In this document: positions 33,561 through 47,344 of the stretch, piece after piece | How positions within the stretch are numbered: position 1 is the first letter of the stretch | How the letters are laid out: every line of letters begins with the position of its first letter | Source: Nageia nagi | Lineage: Eukaryota > Pinophyta | Reading direction: 5' to 3' | Assembly: GCA_050084985.1 (NCBI GenBank) | Contig: JBITNC010000001.1 | Coordinates: 66,898,001-66,962,000, forward strand | DNA length: 64,000 bases | Position numbers and translations under genes: made by a program | The notes under the pieces: model-generated | Database searches by the model: none | What the model saw: the letters and a program-made list of their open reading frames with translations, nothing else | What the model was told of the DNA's origin: nothing

Positions 33561-35740
33561 CTTTAGCATAGGGATTATTATTCTTCTATTATTTAGACAT
33601 GGTTGACTAGAGTACCTCTGTATTTTCTTGGCATGTTATATCTAGTCCTATTTCATATGTTGCTATGGATATCTCTATTTATCAAGCACCTAGTGGAGTA
33701 TGAAGGACTACCAATACACAGGGTAGGGTTGTTAGACCTATTGCATCATATAGTCATAGTGGGATAGGTGGGGTTTCTCTATAGCACATAGTGAGATCAT
33801 CTAAGATTCATAGAGCAACTTAGGATGTGAGTCCTAGAGTTTTAATGGGCACTACCCATCAAGGACAAGGTAGATCTGGTAGTCCATAGATGGTGGGGAG
33901 GGAATATCATAAGGATATCCCAATGATTATATTACATATTTTTATATATTTCATGTTGGACTTATGGGTTTTTCATAGATAGTCATTTAGTTTTTGAGAT
34001 CATGGAGGGCATGATCATTTCATATGTTGAGACATGCTAGTCATAGGCTTATTTGTTGATGACCTTATCTATTTTTTGGATAATAGTAGTCATGATTGAT
34101 GATTAGTTTTCTAGATGTGATGGATAACTTACATGATGAATATTTGGTTATATATATTTTTTGATATATATACATGGTGAAAGCTTGGACTTTTATATGC
34201 ATGCTTTAATATTATGTTGATGTATAGTAATATTTTATGTTTTTAGATGTATGTGTTTAATATGGAGATGTATGAATGCTTTAATTTCCACATTTTGTTT
34301 AGTTTAATAATTTATTTATGATATGTTTTATTGATGCAAAGTGATTTTTATGTTTACATAGGACTGCTATGTTTGTAAAATAAGATTTGAGTTGTAGGAA
34401 AATGAATCAGATGCATCATTTTTTGTTTTCTTGGATACTTTTATACATGGTTTAGATATAACATATGGTATAACTATATGTGATATAATGAATAATGTGG
34501 TTGTATGGATGTAAAAAACACAAGATTTACAAAACACTTATGGTTGTATGGATGTAAAATGGATAGAAATAGATACATATGGACAAATGGTATATGAATG
34601 TAAAAATTATGAAATTTAATGACCTAAGGTATTATGAATGACATAATAATTTAGACATAAATCTTAATGCTTTGGTAACTTATCAAGTTTTATAATAATA
34701 ATAATAATGATGTATGATGGTATGGAATGAATGAATATAAATAAATAAAGAAGTGTAATGAATAACACCTTTAATACCTTTTTTGTGATTAATCTTCTTC
34801 TTTGGTCTCATCTACTAGGGATGATATAAAATGAGATCACAATATACTTAAGTTTACCACATGTGTATGCAATGATATTCATTACCTTCTCTTTGACATT
34901 CACAAATTGAATACCATAGGATTATAAATTATGAGGTATGATTCTTTTTATGTTTTTATAAGGTAGACTTCATTGCCAAAAAGTGTCCATAGCCCTGGTG
35001 AAGGTTAACCCCTTCATCCCATTATAGCCTAGCCCTATTTTTAGTTAGGCATCCATAGCTCCAATAGAGGATACTGTAATAGTTGTAGAATTCTACATCT
35101 TTTTTATCTTCTTATCTTTAGTTTTTTATCTTAGCTCTTGGGTTTATGATGAAGCAATAAGACAAAAGAATCATACTCAAATTTATGCTCAAGAAATACC
35201 CGATTCTTGATTGTTTTAAGATTTAATATGAGAAGTGTATGAGCCTATTAGTGCACTATCATATATCACACTTAATTCTTTTTATCATCCTAAGTTTTTG
35301 AAATCTTAACATAGGATTTTCAACTAAAACAAAATATGAATGGATTATTCATTATTTTCTTCTTTATTCATAAATATAGCTATATACATAAATGAATATT
35401 ATATGGATGTATGTATGATGCATGGATATGTATAACTTAATTAGTTGCCTCTTTCATTATAATTAGTATCTAATAATTATGACATTCAAGGTAAAATACT
35501 AAACATTTATGAACAAAGTGGAATGATATAAACACAAGGGCAATGCACCCAATAGCCAAGATGCTTTAGAAGTATATCTTCTGAGTATATATACATATAT
35601 GACATATATACATTTTGTTTTTTGTATTTTAACATTTTTAATGATTTTTTTTTTTTTATTTTTTGGGTTTTTGTAATTTTTTGATTTTTTTGTAATTTTA
35701 ATTTTTTTGGTTTTTTTGTAATTTATGAGTTTTCTAATTG
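33560..35740. other. AT-rich spacer of element C between the PMD-like ORF and the sense ORF
   Basis: No protein-like sequence recognised. It contains a repeated GGTTGTATGGATGTAAAA unit (34499 and 34542 regions), an (AAT)n run near 34694 and a long T-rich tract at about 35620-35720. Confidence 0.5.
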
Positions 35741-38170
35741 GGAAAGAATCTATAACAAGTCATCGTGGGTGAAAGGATGGAAATGACAACACATGCAAAT
35801 GGTATGATCAATTGCCCATTATGGAAATCATGTGTGACTATATAGATAACATCAAATCCTAGCACCAAGGTTTATAGATAAAAGATGGGCTATAGTGTCA
35901 TCATCAAAAAGATCTTCTTTAGGATGTAGAAGATGCATCCCATAGAATTTAACAAATGTGACTACCATTGAGGTAATAAGAGCATCAATCATAATCCTCC
36001 ATATGAAATTAGGTCTAGAGAACATGTAGATGAGATTTTGAAGGAAATCTTGATAAGGTATATCATATATTACACAAGTTCCCTAACAAGGTTGGTGATC
36101 AGTAAAAATCTCTATCCGAAGAGAATACCTTAAGGCATTATAGGCATAGTCATACCTATCTAGTGCAATGGTTAAGGCTACCATGGATAAAATATGATGT
36201 TGTATACTTTCAAACAAATGATTGAATAGGTATTTTTCTAATTCTAGGGTTTGGATGAGGTCCCCTAAAGGGTCACTAAGAAATATACAGGGTGACAGTG
36301 AAATGCAAAGGGATGTCAATTCCCATGGGACAAGGGAATTATAATGTTAATATGCTTCCCATGATTGGTGGGAGGACTAATGCAATGTATATGACTCATG
36401 ATTCCTAACGTATTAAACCAACCACCTGAAATGTCATATGTGAGTGTTTTTTAGAATTTGTTAGAAGTTTTTTAAAAGATAAAAAATATATACACACAAA
36501 TATCTATTCATGCAAAGAAAACCTTTAATAATTTTTTGAACTATTTACATGTATTTTTAATGACTACTTTAATGATTTTTTTTATTAGGAAATTGTTTTT
36601 TTTACAACTACCTAATGATAATGGTTACCTTGTTTTTTATGCATAATCCAACCTTTATGATCCAATAAGTAAAAGTATTGAGGTTGAACTAAAAAATGAG
36701 TAGTTCCTGGTCCTAGAATGGATGGTTGATAATAGATAGGATACAAAATAAGTGGAAAAACTAAGAGGTTATGCTTGAAAATCTTAATGATGCATTTTGG
36801 CCTAGCTTATGATGTCGAGGCCTCATCATTTTCAAGAAGCAAAAGGTGATATGGAATCCCTAAGGACTATGGATATTGAAAGGGAAATAATGATGCATAA
36901 GGGATCATACTCTCTATGATATACTGGACATACTCATCTTTTACAAGTTTAATGATTACCTCATTTCTTCTTTGGTTAAGGCATTTAGTAGTCCTTTGAA
37001 ACCTTGGTTTTATATTGGTAGGATTATTTACACAACAATTTTTACTAAATAATGAATTATAATCATATATAATTTTATTTTGTAAAATTTAATGGGTATT
37101 ATATTCAAATACCAAATTATGGAGAGTGATCTCCCATAATACCAAAGAGTCATATGATCAATACAATTTAACAAGATTCTAGGTATCTCATAAGGCCAAT
37201 GCAAGCAAAATAGATGGATCCAATTTGTTAGGGATTTGGCTTCTTTAAGATTATCAATTTTTAAATCTCATGCATTATGGTTTCTTTAAGATTATCAATT
37301 TTAAATCTCATGCATCAATGGTTTCTTTAAGATTATCAATTTTTAAATCTCATGCATTAATTCTTCACTAATTGAAAAAAATCATGGTTATAACTTCTTA
37401 AATTTCTTTTGGTAAAGCAAAGAAATGATCTATCTCAATGTAAGGACACTTTCACAATGCTTGCATGTAGCAATCTTATGGGTATCCACCAACAGAATCA
37501 TGACATGCAAGATTAAATTATAATTGTGTTTTTTTAATAGCTTCTAATCCTCTTGGAATTAAATTTCTTATTTAACTATTGTGTAGAGGAGGATTGGGGA
37601 ATCTTGACCTAATTCGAAAAAATCATCTATCAATTTTTTGTACACATCTAATTGATCATTGAGGCTAATGGATAAACACTATGTAAAAATCATAGACTAT
37701 TTTATGATGATACAAGTCTCTTGTCATTTGGTCTACCCATGTAAACAAAAAATCCTCATCTAGCCAAGTATTAATTACTCTATTTTGGATCCAATTGTTG
37801 AAGAAATAATCAATTATGATCTTAGGGGCTTATGTGGGCTAGTATCAACATAACAAGTTTATCATGTAAACTTGGTACAATAATGTATATGACTCAAGTG
37901 ATATAGGTCTTTGTCTACATAGATCTCTAAGTTATCTCCTTGAACACTTATCTCCCACCCTTGATATCTTTCTAGAGATAATTCTAAGGCTATGATTCCT
38001 TGTACATCAGCAGGTAGATGAAGGAAATTTATATTTCTAGGAGAAGTATATAATGATAATTCTATTATATCCCTATCTCCCAAGTATCTACATTTCTTGT
38101 ACCAAGATATTTGCTGCATGCCCCTTTGATTAGCAATTAGGTGAATGCTTTTGCTCTTTTTTGATGCCAT
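35740..38170 (-). pseudogene. Additional sense ORF region downstream of integrase in element C, unknown function
   Basis: From an ATG at 38170 the minus strand opens with MASKKSKSIHLIANQRGMQQ, continues uninterrupted to 37862 (PADVQGIIALELSLERYQGW, then DLYHLSHIHY), and then goes on in broken frames. Another clear block is 36319-36083 (DRYDYAYNALRYSLRIEIF, DHQPC), with further readable residues to about 35740 (MIDALITSMVVTFVKFYGM). I recognise no domain. It lies on the pol strand just after the integrase, and its length is comparable to an accessory ORF. A 3-fold 50-bp tandem repeat (37228-37361) lies inside. Confidence 0.45.
37228..37361. repeat. Tandem repeat, three copies of about 45-50 bp
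   Basis: Three consecutive units of GGTTTCTTTAAGATTATCAA followed by TTTTTAAATCTCATGCAT, differing by a few bases. Confidence 0.9.
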
Positions 38171-38287
38171 TTTCTATTTCAAATACATTAAATATGTATA
38201 AGTTTTAAGAAAAACAATTTTTTTGATTTTTAACTAAAAATATTTACAATATATATAATTACAAATAAAAAAAGGTTATTAACTATA

Positions 38288-39260
38288 GAAAGGATGAAGG
38301 TGCCTAATGTTTATAGGTTCACTCTCTTCATTACCTTCCATATCAACTAAATGATAAGCTCTAGATCCAAATTTTCTTTTAATTATATAGGGACCTAACC
38401 AATTAGGAGCAAACTTATCATGAAGTTGTCATTCCATTCAAGAATTATTTTGGTTTTTCTTTCAAAACCAAGTATCCCATATTAAATTCACAATTTTGAC
38501 CTTTTTATAAAAAGCTCATTTAATACAATTTTGATAAGTATGAAGATGCTCTAACGCATTGACTCTTCTTTCATCTAGAAGTAGCAATTGATCTAATCTC
38601 ATTTGATGAACTGCTTCATTTGTGATATAGTATAGTAAGGAAATTTGTAGAGAAGGGATTTCTATTTCCAATGGTAGTACTACTTCTGCCCCATAAAATA
38701 AGAAAAATAGGGTTGGTCCAATAGGAGTCCGAATACTAGTTTGATAAGCTCATAATGCATGTGGAATTCTTGCATGTCAATCTCATTGGGAATCATCAAC
38801 AGTTTTTAATAAAATACTACAACTAGTTGTATTCATAGCTTCAACTTGACCATTCCCTTGGGAATAATAAGGCATCGAGAAGCTTTATTGGATATAATAT
38901 CCTTTACATAAAGCTTGAACTTCCTTGTTTTTGATGTTTTTCCCATTATCAGTAATAATTTGAGCTAGGATTCCAAAATTATATATAATGTGGTTTTGTA
39001 TGAATTCTACTATCTTTGTATATTTTGTTGAAATCATAGGGATGGCTTCTACCCATTTCATAAAATATTATATAGCATTTATTATAAACTTATGACCTCC
39101 TAAGGAAATAGGGGATATTTAACCTATTAAATCTAATGCCCATCTTGAGAATGGCCATAATGATTATATGGGTTGTAATGTATGTGAATGTTGATTAAAT
39201 AGATTTGTGTGTTATTGACATTTAACACACTTTCTAACATATTCCATACATTCACATTCC
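38288..39260 (-). pseudogene. Integrase relic (element C)
   Basis: Minus-strand translation shows all three catalytic positions: a WALDLIG segment (first Asp, about 39140), HKFIINAI then WVEAIPM, ILAQIITDNGKN (second Asp, near 38950), and YYSQGNGQVEAMN (catalytic Glu, near 38855). Next comes ALWAYQTSIRTPIGPT, a FYGAEVVLPLEIEIPSL segment and RRVNALEHLHTYQ. The tail is KFAPNWLGPYIIKR (G-P-Y motif) and ends GNEESEPINIRHLHPFYS at about 38290. The motifs closely follow plant Tat/Ogre-type integrases. Stops are present. Confidence 0.88.
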
Positions 39261-39474
39261 ATAGTTGGCTAGTAGTATCCCATATGCATTAATCATTTCA
39301 TAATTATGATGCCACTAAAATGTCCTCTACAAATTCCATCATATGTGCATGAAATAGCAATTTATGAATTAGCCCATTCTAAACATCTAAGCAATATCCC
39401 ATAAAACCCCTATGGTATAGGACATATCCTATCATGCAAAAGTGAAAATATTTTATCTTAAATGCTTTCCTATA

Positions 39475-40060
39475 TTATTTTGTTAAGTCTTTAGGTAATA
39501 CCCCATCTCTTATGAATTTGAACAATTGGGTATGCCATAAATGTTTGTCTTCCATTCTGATGTCTACAACTACGTGTTCAAATTCATTTGATTCTATTGA
39601 GGATTGTGTAATTTGAATGATCTTAATAGGGATATTTTTTTGATTAGGACTTGCAAGCATCAAAGATCCAATGGAAGCCATAGCATCAACAAACCTATTT
39701 GTTGACCATGGTGTTGCTTCTAGATTGTATTTTTCAAAAGATGTTAGGAGATTATTTACTAATCTCTTATATTTTTGTAGCAAATGCTTCCTTACACTAG
39801 AACATTTTTTTGACATGGTTTACAATTAATAATGATTGATTATAACTTATCAAGAGTAAGTTGAATTTAGTTAAATTCATGATCCATTTAGATGTTCTTG
39901 CATTTTGATAAGTTTTATTCATCATATATTTCAAAGGATCCACTTTAGCAATTACATATGTGGTATGGTTTAGCATGTAATATCTTAATTTTTTGGTTGT
40001 GAATACTATCGCTAAACATATCTTTTCTAAATACACATATTTAATCTCATATCCAACCAA
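39475..40060 (-). pseudogene. RNase H relics (element C)
   Basis: Frame 40060-39797 (YVYLEKICLAIVFTTKKLRY, then MNKTYQNARTSKWIMNLTKF) is the end of the canonical Ty3 RNase H (E-K-x-C-L-A...L-R-x-Y...R-x-x-K-W). Frame 39816-39475 has LLQKYKRLVNNLLTSFEKYN, then ATPWSTNRFVDAMASIGSLM. The latter resembles the C-terminal end of the second, archaeal-type RNase H of Tat elements (R-x-x-N-x-x-A-D-A-L/M-A). The middle part of that second domain is largely lost. The usual Tat order, RT-RNase H-second RNase H-integrase, is kept, unlike in element E. Confidence 0.7.
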
Positions 40061-40379
40061 AGTTCAACTAAGATAATATATTGCTTGTTCTTTTCTATTT
40101 TTATTCTTTTGGGAAGGCATAGTTTCTAAATATGTTTTTGTAGTAGATATATATAACAAGAATGGTTTTCTAGGATTAGGTGGTACTAGAATGGGTGGTG
40201 AAAGAAGATAGCACTTTATTTCATCAAACACTTTTGTTGTTCATTTACCCTAGTGAAATGCAATCCCCTTCTTCAAAAGTTTGTTGAAAGGTTTACATTT
40301 GTCTAATAACTAAGAAATAAAACATCTTATGGCTTGTAACTTACCTTCTAATTTTATAATTATTTTATATTTAAGGGAG

Positions 40380-41350
40380 GTGACATATTTGTTATTGCTT
40401 TTATCTTGTTAGGATCTACTTCAATTCCTCACCTAGAAATAATGAAACCTAGTAATTTCCAGATGTTACTCCTAAAAACATATTTCTTTGGGTTCAATTA
40501 GACTTTATGTTCTATTAATTGATCAAATATTTTGATGATCACTTCAAGATGATCCTCTTGTTTTTTTATTTAGTCAATACATCATCTACATAATCCTCTA
40601 TAATGTCATGCATGTAATCATGGAAGATATACATCATGGCTTTTTGATGGGTAGCTCCAATATTTTTTAATCCAAAAGGCATGACTTTTTAACAAAATGT
40701 TCCTCAAGGTGTTATAAATGTGGTTTTATGTTGATCTTATGGTGCTACCTTAATTTGGTTGTATCTTGAAAACCCATCCATGAATGACAACATTTCATAT
40801 CCTATAGTAGAATTAACTAAGCTATCTATGCTTGGTAGAGGAAAGTTGTCCTTAGGGTATGATTTTTTTAGGTTTCTAAAGTATGTGCATATTCGAATCT
40901 TCCCATTGCATTTCCAAACTAGCACCATATTAGAAATCCAATTAGAATAATCAATGGGATGATACACTTAGCTTCCAAAAGCTTTTGTAACTCTTATTTT
41001 ACCATCAAGGCAATTGTAGGATGCATTTTTTGTAATTTTTGTTGAATATATTTTGCACCCTCCTTTATACCAAGATTATGCACTACTAAATTTGGATCAA
41101 GTCCAAGAATATCGACATACGACTATGTGAATTTTTCCTATTTTTCTTTGAGTATTGTAATGAAATATTTTCTTTCATTTTTAGTAAGGGATTTTCCTAA
41201 TTGAATTATTCTAGGATTGTTAGGTTCATTACTTAAATCAACCTCAATGATTTCTTCAATTAACATGTGAGATCCTTCCTCTAATTGGTTGAAAATTGAA
41301 ATCCAATTATTATCATTTGCATTATATTCTTCATCCTCACCTTCATACTA
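40380..41350 (-). pseudogene. Reverse transcriptase relic (element C)
   Basis: Frame 40967-40737 gives MYHPIDYSNWISNMVLVWKC, CTYFRNLKKSYPKDNFPLPS (R-D-L-N family motif) and YEMLSFMDGFSRYNQIKVAP. It is followed by VMPFGLKNIGATHQKAM and then IIEDYVDDVL at about 40580-40600 with an intact YVDD active site. The upstream part (from about 41350) contains conserved but broken connector sequence. It is typical of plant Ty3 RT. Confidence 0.88.
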
Positions 41351-42266
41351 ATCTTCTAAAGTAGTATTAATATTCAAGTCTGAGATATATAAGATTGCAT
41401 ATATGTCTTTGAAATTCTAGATTATGGGTTTTTAGAATCAATGTAAAACCTATAGTTTCTTCATCTACCAAAAAGTATGAGGAAGAGCTATTTGAAGTTT
41501 CTAAGGCTATTATCTAAACTCATCACTTCTATACCAATCAAAGTTCATTTTATGTGTAATATTATCACATATTTTTGTGGATTTCTACCATATTAATTGA
41601 TAAATCAAAAAATAATCCTCCTAAAGATAATGTTTCAAACTCTATATCATCTTGATTTATCATCCATTTAGATGTTTTAGATAAATTTTCATATGTTTTG
41701 AGTTCTAGTTGTAGCTCAATTATCTTGCAACCAAGTACTCCATGATTTTTATTCTTATAACCTAATCTTGTCTTATCATTGGAAAATTGATAATGAATAT
41801 CAATGGTGTACCTAGGTCCTTGTTTGTATCATCCTAAACCTTGTCCTTTCCATTGACATCTATAAAAGTATCTTTGGACAAATGATCTTACATCTAGTGA
41901 TAAGTATTCTAATGAATTATAGAAATTCCTTCATTGGACTGAGGTAAAGGGAGGATAGGTGGTTCTATTGGAAAATGATATACAAAAAGTGTTTGATTAT
42001 GTAACTTTCCAGTGGTACTAATTTCCATATCACACTAGGAGACTCTTAGGTCTTCCTATTTCTTGAGCTATAGGAATATTAAAAATGACATTGATCATTG
42101 ATAAAATCTCATATTCCATAATCTGTTAATTTTATAGTTATAGGATAAATATTAGATAGTTTATTTTTATTGTACTATCATTATTCAATACATTCATGGG
42201 ATAGGATGCTTTTGATGAGGAAGCTTTCCTTGTTTCATCTAGCTTTCGTGCTCTTTCTTTCCATGT

Positions 42267-42488
42267 TTACTTTTCTAAGATTGTCAGTTTTATTTTTAAT
42301 AATGGATCCTCATTAATCTTTGGTGTATGAGGTATTTCAAGATCAATAAGATCTTTCCCTTTTAAATAAATTGGAGAAGCACCTTTTTTATCAATATCTA
42401 CTATTAACACTTTTTCAAGAACTATAGGTGATGTAAAATAATGAGTAGAAGTCAAAATGGTTACTTTGAAAGATGCGAATAATTGCAA
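42267..42488 (-). pseudogene. Protease-RT spacer of element C
   Basis: Frame MQLFASFKVTILTSTHYFTS continuing to IPHTPKINEDPLLKIKLTIL. It lies directly after the protease and before RT, as the acidic/variable spacer of Tat-type polyproteins does. No catalytic motif is seen. Confidence 0.5.
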
Positions 42489-42870
42489 TAGGAATATGGA
42501 TTTTCATCTCCAAGTACATAATGTACCACCCCACCATGAATGTATTTTAGGTAGTTGTGATACATTGATGAGATACATTGTGTGTCTCTAATCCAAGGTC
42601 TCCTTAAGAATAGGTTGTATTATGTTATATCTCCTTCAATAACTTGTAATAATGTTTATATTGTTTTAGATCCCATAGTAATAGGCAATGAGATAAATCC
42701 CATTGTTGAGCACAAAGCATCATTAAAAGCTCTTAATTGTAAAGAAAGTGCACATATGTGTGAAAAAGGAAGATTTAAATTCTTATAGGCCATTGTAGAA
42801 ATGATATTTATTATAGAACCTTCATCTATTAATATCCTCTTAAAAGCCCTCTTATCTATCTTGGCTATAA
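42480..42870 (-). pseudogene. Aspartic protease relic (element C)
   Basis: Minus-strand translation: IDEGSIINI near 42830 (D-x-G-S), a CALSLQLRAFNDAL segment, then MGFISLPITMGSKTIKTLLQ and VIEGDIT-YNLFLRRPWIRDTQ (L-L-G-R-P-W-I-H in functional copies), SMYHNYLKYIHGGVVHYVLG and DENPYSY. This order is characteristic of Tat/Ogre proteases. The Arg in place of Gly in L-L-G-R and stop codons show decay. Confidence 0.8.
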
Positions 42871-42959
42871 TATGTAATGGAGGATCTTGACCTTGTGAAT
42901 GATTTAATTGCCTAACTTCATGATAATGGAAGGAAATAGTGGGTTTTTGGCTTTTTTAA

Positions 42960-45713
42960 TATTTACCAAAAAGAAATGAAGCTTTCAAGGTCATTAATAT
43001 CCAACTTGATTGTTTGCAACAATTGGTTCGTAGCTTCTCTATGATTTTTGGATTGTTGTAGTAACTCAAACAAGGACATATTTACTTGTGAGTTTCTCAA
43101 TTGATTTTGTAAATCTTTTTTACTAAAACCTTAGAAATTTGAGGTATATGTATATTTGTTGTACAATATCATCATTTGTTTGATTATTAGGAATATCAGC
43201 TTGCCTTCCTTGCACCCTTTGGGCTATTATGGTTATTCTTACCATAGCAAAAAAAGTAGAAGCATCATGAAATCCTTTGTGCATTCCTTGAATTTTATGT
43301 GTATGTTATGCTATGGTATTTTCTTGATTTTGAGGAAGTGCATTATGATATATTTCTATATTTTGATTAGGGATGGTCAATGGATTATCTACTTGCAATC
43401 TTCCTTGACTAATCAAATCCTAAACCTTATGTTGTAATGTTCTACATTTTTCTATAATATGAAACTTTTGATGATGGTAATGAAAATAATCATTCTCATT
43501 ATACCATTTACTATCTCTTGCATCTGGTATTTTAGGTTGTATTTTAGGTAATTAATCATTTGATGGTCCATTAATTTTTTAGGATATCATAAAGTGATTC
43601 AGTTAAAGGAGTAAACTTTTTGGGTAGCGACCTAGAGTTTCTTCCTTCATTTTGTTGAAAAAGTATATTTTAAGGAGGATTTGGTTCTCCATCCTTAAGA
43701 TAAGAAATTTTATTAGCAAGCATTCATTTTGTTGATTCTTCTACCTGACTCTTGTTTTTAACATAAGGTTCTTTCTTTTTACTATTTAGTTCTCCATACT
43801 AGATTTTAACCTTTTCGATTACAATAGCTCAAGATATTGCTTCTCAAATTTTTATGTTGTTTAATCAATAAGGCACTTGCAATATAATTAGACAACTTTG
43901 AATAAACATTTTCACTATTTCTTCTTTGGTAGAGTATAAGACATACTTGTCAAAATCACCCTCCATCTTGAAATAAAGTCTATAACTATCTCATCCTATA
44001 ATTCTTGCAATCTGTGAGATCAATTATGGAGGTTTTATATTTAATTTATCCTAAAATGTTCTAAGAATAAATTATCCAATTGTGCATGTTTTTGATGATT
44101 GTGTTTAGTTAAGTTATTGTACAAATCCATTGCTTATCCAACAAGTGTCATAGGAAAGATATGCAACATCAAAGCATCATTGTTGGAAATTACATGACTT
44201 GAATATTTAAAGCATCTTAGATGTCCTTTAGGATCCTCATTTCCTTTTAAGGATTCAATTTTTAGAATTTCAAATTTTAAAGGGATATCCATATTAGGAA
44301 CACTTGGGTGTATGGGCTCATTAAAATTGTTTTCTAAGAGATTTTATGCTTGTTTTATTTTGTAACATCTTTTCAATCTCTATTAACCTTGCATAAAATT
44401 CATTAATTGGTGTTGTATGCATAATAGGATATTTATATCCCTATATCATCCCTTTGTTCATTTGTTAAAAATAATTGATAACTTCTTTTAGAAGGTGTTT
44501 GATTACCATAATAATTTTTATTATATGTTGGAGAAGGTAGAGGAGGTTGATATGGAGGCAAATGTTATTACCCCTGTTGATATAAATGTGTAAGAGCATG
44601 ATGTTTTTGAATCTCATGTCTAGACTGAGGTAAAGAGTTCTTGAAGGTTGATGTTGGTCATGTGATACCTCCCTTTTTCTAGGTAAACAAAGATTTTAAT
44701 TTTTATAACTTTTACAGCCTCAAGGAGACAAGGATCTTGCTCTAGATGGAAACTTTCTATTATATGCTATTTTTTATTAGATATATTCTAAATTTGAGTT
44801 TGAACTTGTTTTTGTTAGGTTTTCCTATTGATGTTTTACTTTGATATGTATAAAACAAAGGTTGTGTTTGCAAACATGGATTTTCCCCTGATCTTTTAGG
44901 TTGATTTAGTTTATGTATATTTAGATTATATATAATAATTTATTGGTTGGTATGAAGTTGTTCCTGATTTTGATTTGATATGGACACATATGATGGTATC
45001 TCTTCTACCTTATACCTTAAAGTATCAATATTTCCTTTATGTATTTGTTTGGGAATTCCATGACTAGTCCTAGGATTAGTATAGGTAGTACTAGGATCCA
45101 TGTAACTTATAATAGAAAAAGAATAACTAGTCCTAGGGCAAGGTGTATTTATTTTTAGAATATGATAAGCATCATTATACACCCTAGAATGACTTCTTAA
45201 TTCAAGTACTAGAGTAGCTATATGTATCAAAATTTTATCATCAAATTTGCCCATCCTTGTAGAGATGGTGGAAGGGGTGTAATCATCTTGTCTTATATAG
45301 GATTGAACAAGACATCCATCTGGTAGATAATACATAACATGATCATATTTAGATTTAAAATGACCCTTTGCATAAACCAAATGCATTTGTGATGGGGTAA
45401 CAATCCTTAAAATGATCTCTTCCTCATTACCTATTGGTGTATCTTTTGCTAGATAAGTTAAATATAATGGAAGACTATGAGCATGAGAAGAACAAGGAAT
45501 CCTTAATTATGTTAAACATTATCTTACTTAGTTTAAGATATCCTCTAGTTCTTCATGAGTTCCTCTCCTTGATATGTCTCTACTAGATCTATGAGACCTA
45601 TAACTAGGTTGTCTCTCTTGGTAGGTTTTGTCATAGGGCTCTTGTTGTTGATGAGCCATTTGAGAATGAGTATTAACCATTCTCTTTTGTTTTTTGAGAC
45701 CTTCACTTTTCAA
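42960..45713 (-). pseudogene. gag relic (element C)
   Basis: The likely start is the ATG at 45713 (MKSEGLKKQKRMVNTHSQMA), then a Gln/Arg/Ser-rich block. Frame 45386-44940 (148 residues, HLVYAKGHFKSKYDHVMYYL onward) is the longest open piece. The capsid part, at 44420-43600, has YPIMHTTPINEFYARLIEIE and LIDLTDCKNYRMR. The nucleocapsid is a single degenerate knuckle at 43395-43505, FHYHHQKFHIIEKC followed by RTLQHKV and DLISQGRLQVDNP. This corresponds to the C-x-Y-H-x(4)-G-H-x(4)-C plus R-x-L-x-x-x-I-Q-D-L-I-x-x-G pattern of Tat elements, with the first Cys and the Gly replaced by Phe. Confidence 0.8.
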
Positions 45714-46589
45714 TTTTGTTTTTATTTTTTGCTAAATAATAAATAAAATAAAACACACATCATTCATAGCAATTATATTTTTATTTGTGTTTTATATTAT
45801 CGAGAAAAAAATAAATGCACAAATAGCCTATTTATAAACTCACCTTTTAAGTGTGATTATCTTATCTAATTTTGTTGACAAACTGAATTAATTTTTCTTT
45901 AATGAGTGGTGTGAATTATTTATTTTATTCTTATTAATTTTCCTAGGTTATTTTTTCTAGTCAGGTGTTTAAAAAAGGGTATGCTGAAATCTTATAAGTA
46001 ATCTATGGTGTGTATTGGCTTGGTACTTAAGGTGGCCCCCTTAATGCAATGGGGCTCGAGGAGTGCTACTGAATACTATCTTGATAATAGAATCCAAGCA
46101 TAACCTTCTTATTTATAGTTGCTCAATGAAAAGTGATGACTTTTATTCTAGAACCCAGTATTCATCTCTAGGTTTGGCTCTATGACTTATGGTGTGGTCA
46201 ATGGGTACACAAGAAATATAGAATCAATGGTTGGTCATCACCTCCAACTAATTAATATTTATTTTAAAAAGTTATTATGCATATATTAAAAATAAAAGAA
46301 CTAATGATAAATACACCCCAACCCAACATACATGTCCTTTGATTATGTTTTATTTAATATAAAAAATAGTGTTTTAATTAATGAGTCTTAATCTAACCCA
46401 CGAGATTCATTACCACTTTTAGTGTGATTCTTTGACCAAAAATTAATGAGATTCATTTACTCCTTCTGAGTGTGGAAGTAATTAGGTGAAGTTCATTTAC
46501 CACTTCTTACCAATCACATATACATTTTATCTCCTTTCAAAGAGGTAAAATAAGACATGTAAGAAGCCATTTAAGTGAGTGTAAATTTC

Positions 46590-46890
46590 CTTAAATAAGA
46601 TTATTTAACTCCTCTTTGATTCACAATCCTTCAACCTCCCTTTGGAGTGGTAAGGTAGACAAGAAGAGTTTTAATGTAAAATGAATTTCCTTAGATGAGG
46701 TTCTTTATCTCCTCTTTAAGTTATCATCCTTCAACCTCCTTTTAGAGTGATGAGGCAAAAAATGAAGAGTATTAATGTGAAGGACAATACCCACCCAATA
46801 AATTAACTGATTTAATATGTTTAAATCTACCTTAACCGCAATAAATTAACTGATTCAATATGTCTAAATCTACCTTAACCTCGATAAATT
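46590..46890. repeat. Two short tandem duplications in the leader of element C
   Basis: A 90-bp unit occurs twice (46590-46780) and a 46-bp unit twice (46798-46890, CTAAATCTACCTTAACC core). Leader repeats are common in large Ty3 elements. Confidence 0.8.
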
Positions 46891-47344
46891 AACCTTATAT
46901 TCATTCTATTTTAAATGAAAGTTAATTACTCCTTTTGATTGCAAAAGTAATTCAAAGAGAGTTTATTACCAATCTTAATGATATGAAGTGAGAAAAAAAA
47001 AAGGGTTCATTTACTCTTTTCCTATTACACCCATTCTTATCACCTAAGATTGCCTTTCAGTGCAAAGGGGGAGCATAAGTGGGTGCAATGAAAAATTTTA
47101 GGTGAGTTTGTTGGTACACTCCCAAAAAAATAAAGATAAATAACATTCATACAATTTACTTAAATAAAACAAAAATAATGCATATTACCTAAGCATTCAT
47201 CTACCCTTCCCATATGCAATCTGGGCAAAGAAATCATAAAAAAGGGGTTCATTTTCATTTTTCATGTTAGTGCCTAAATTATGCTTTTAGAATTAATAAA
47301 ATTTGAAATGTATACCCTTTGTATTTAGTTTTTGGTATTTTAAA

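Noticed and set aside
37228-37361. CRISPR-like array
   Set aside because: Adjacent repeats without unique spacers in a plant retrotransposon; this is a plain tandem repeat.
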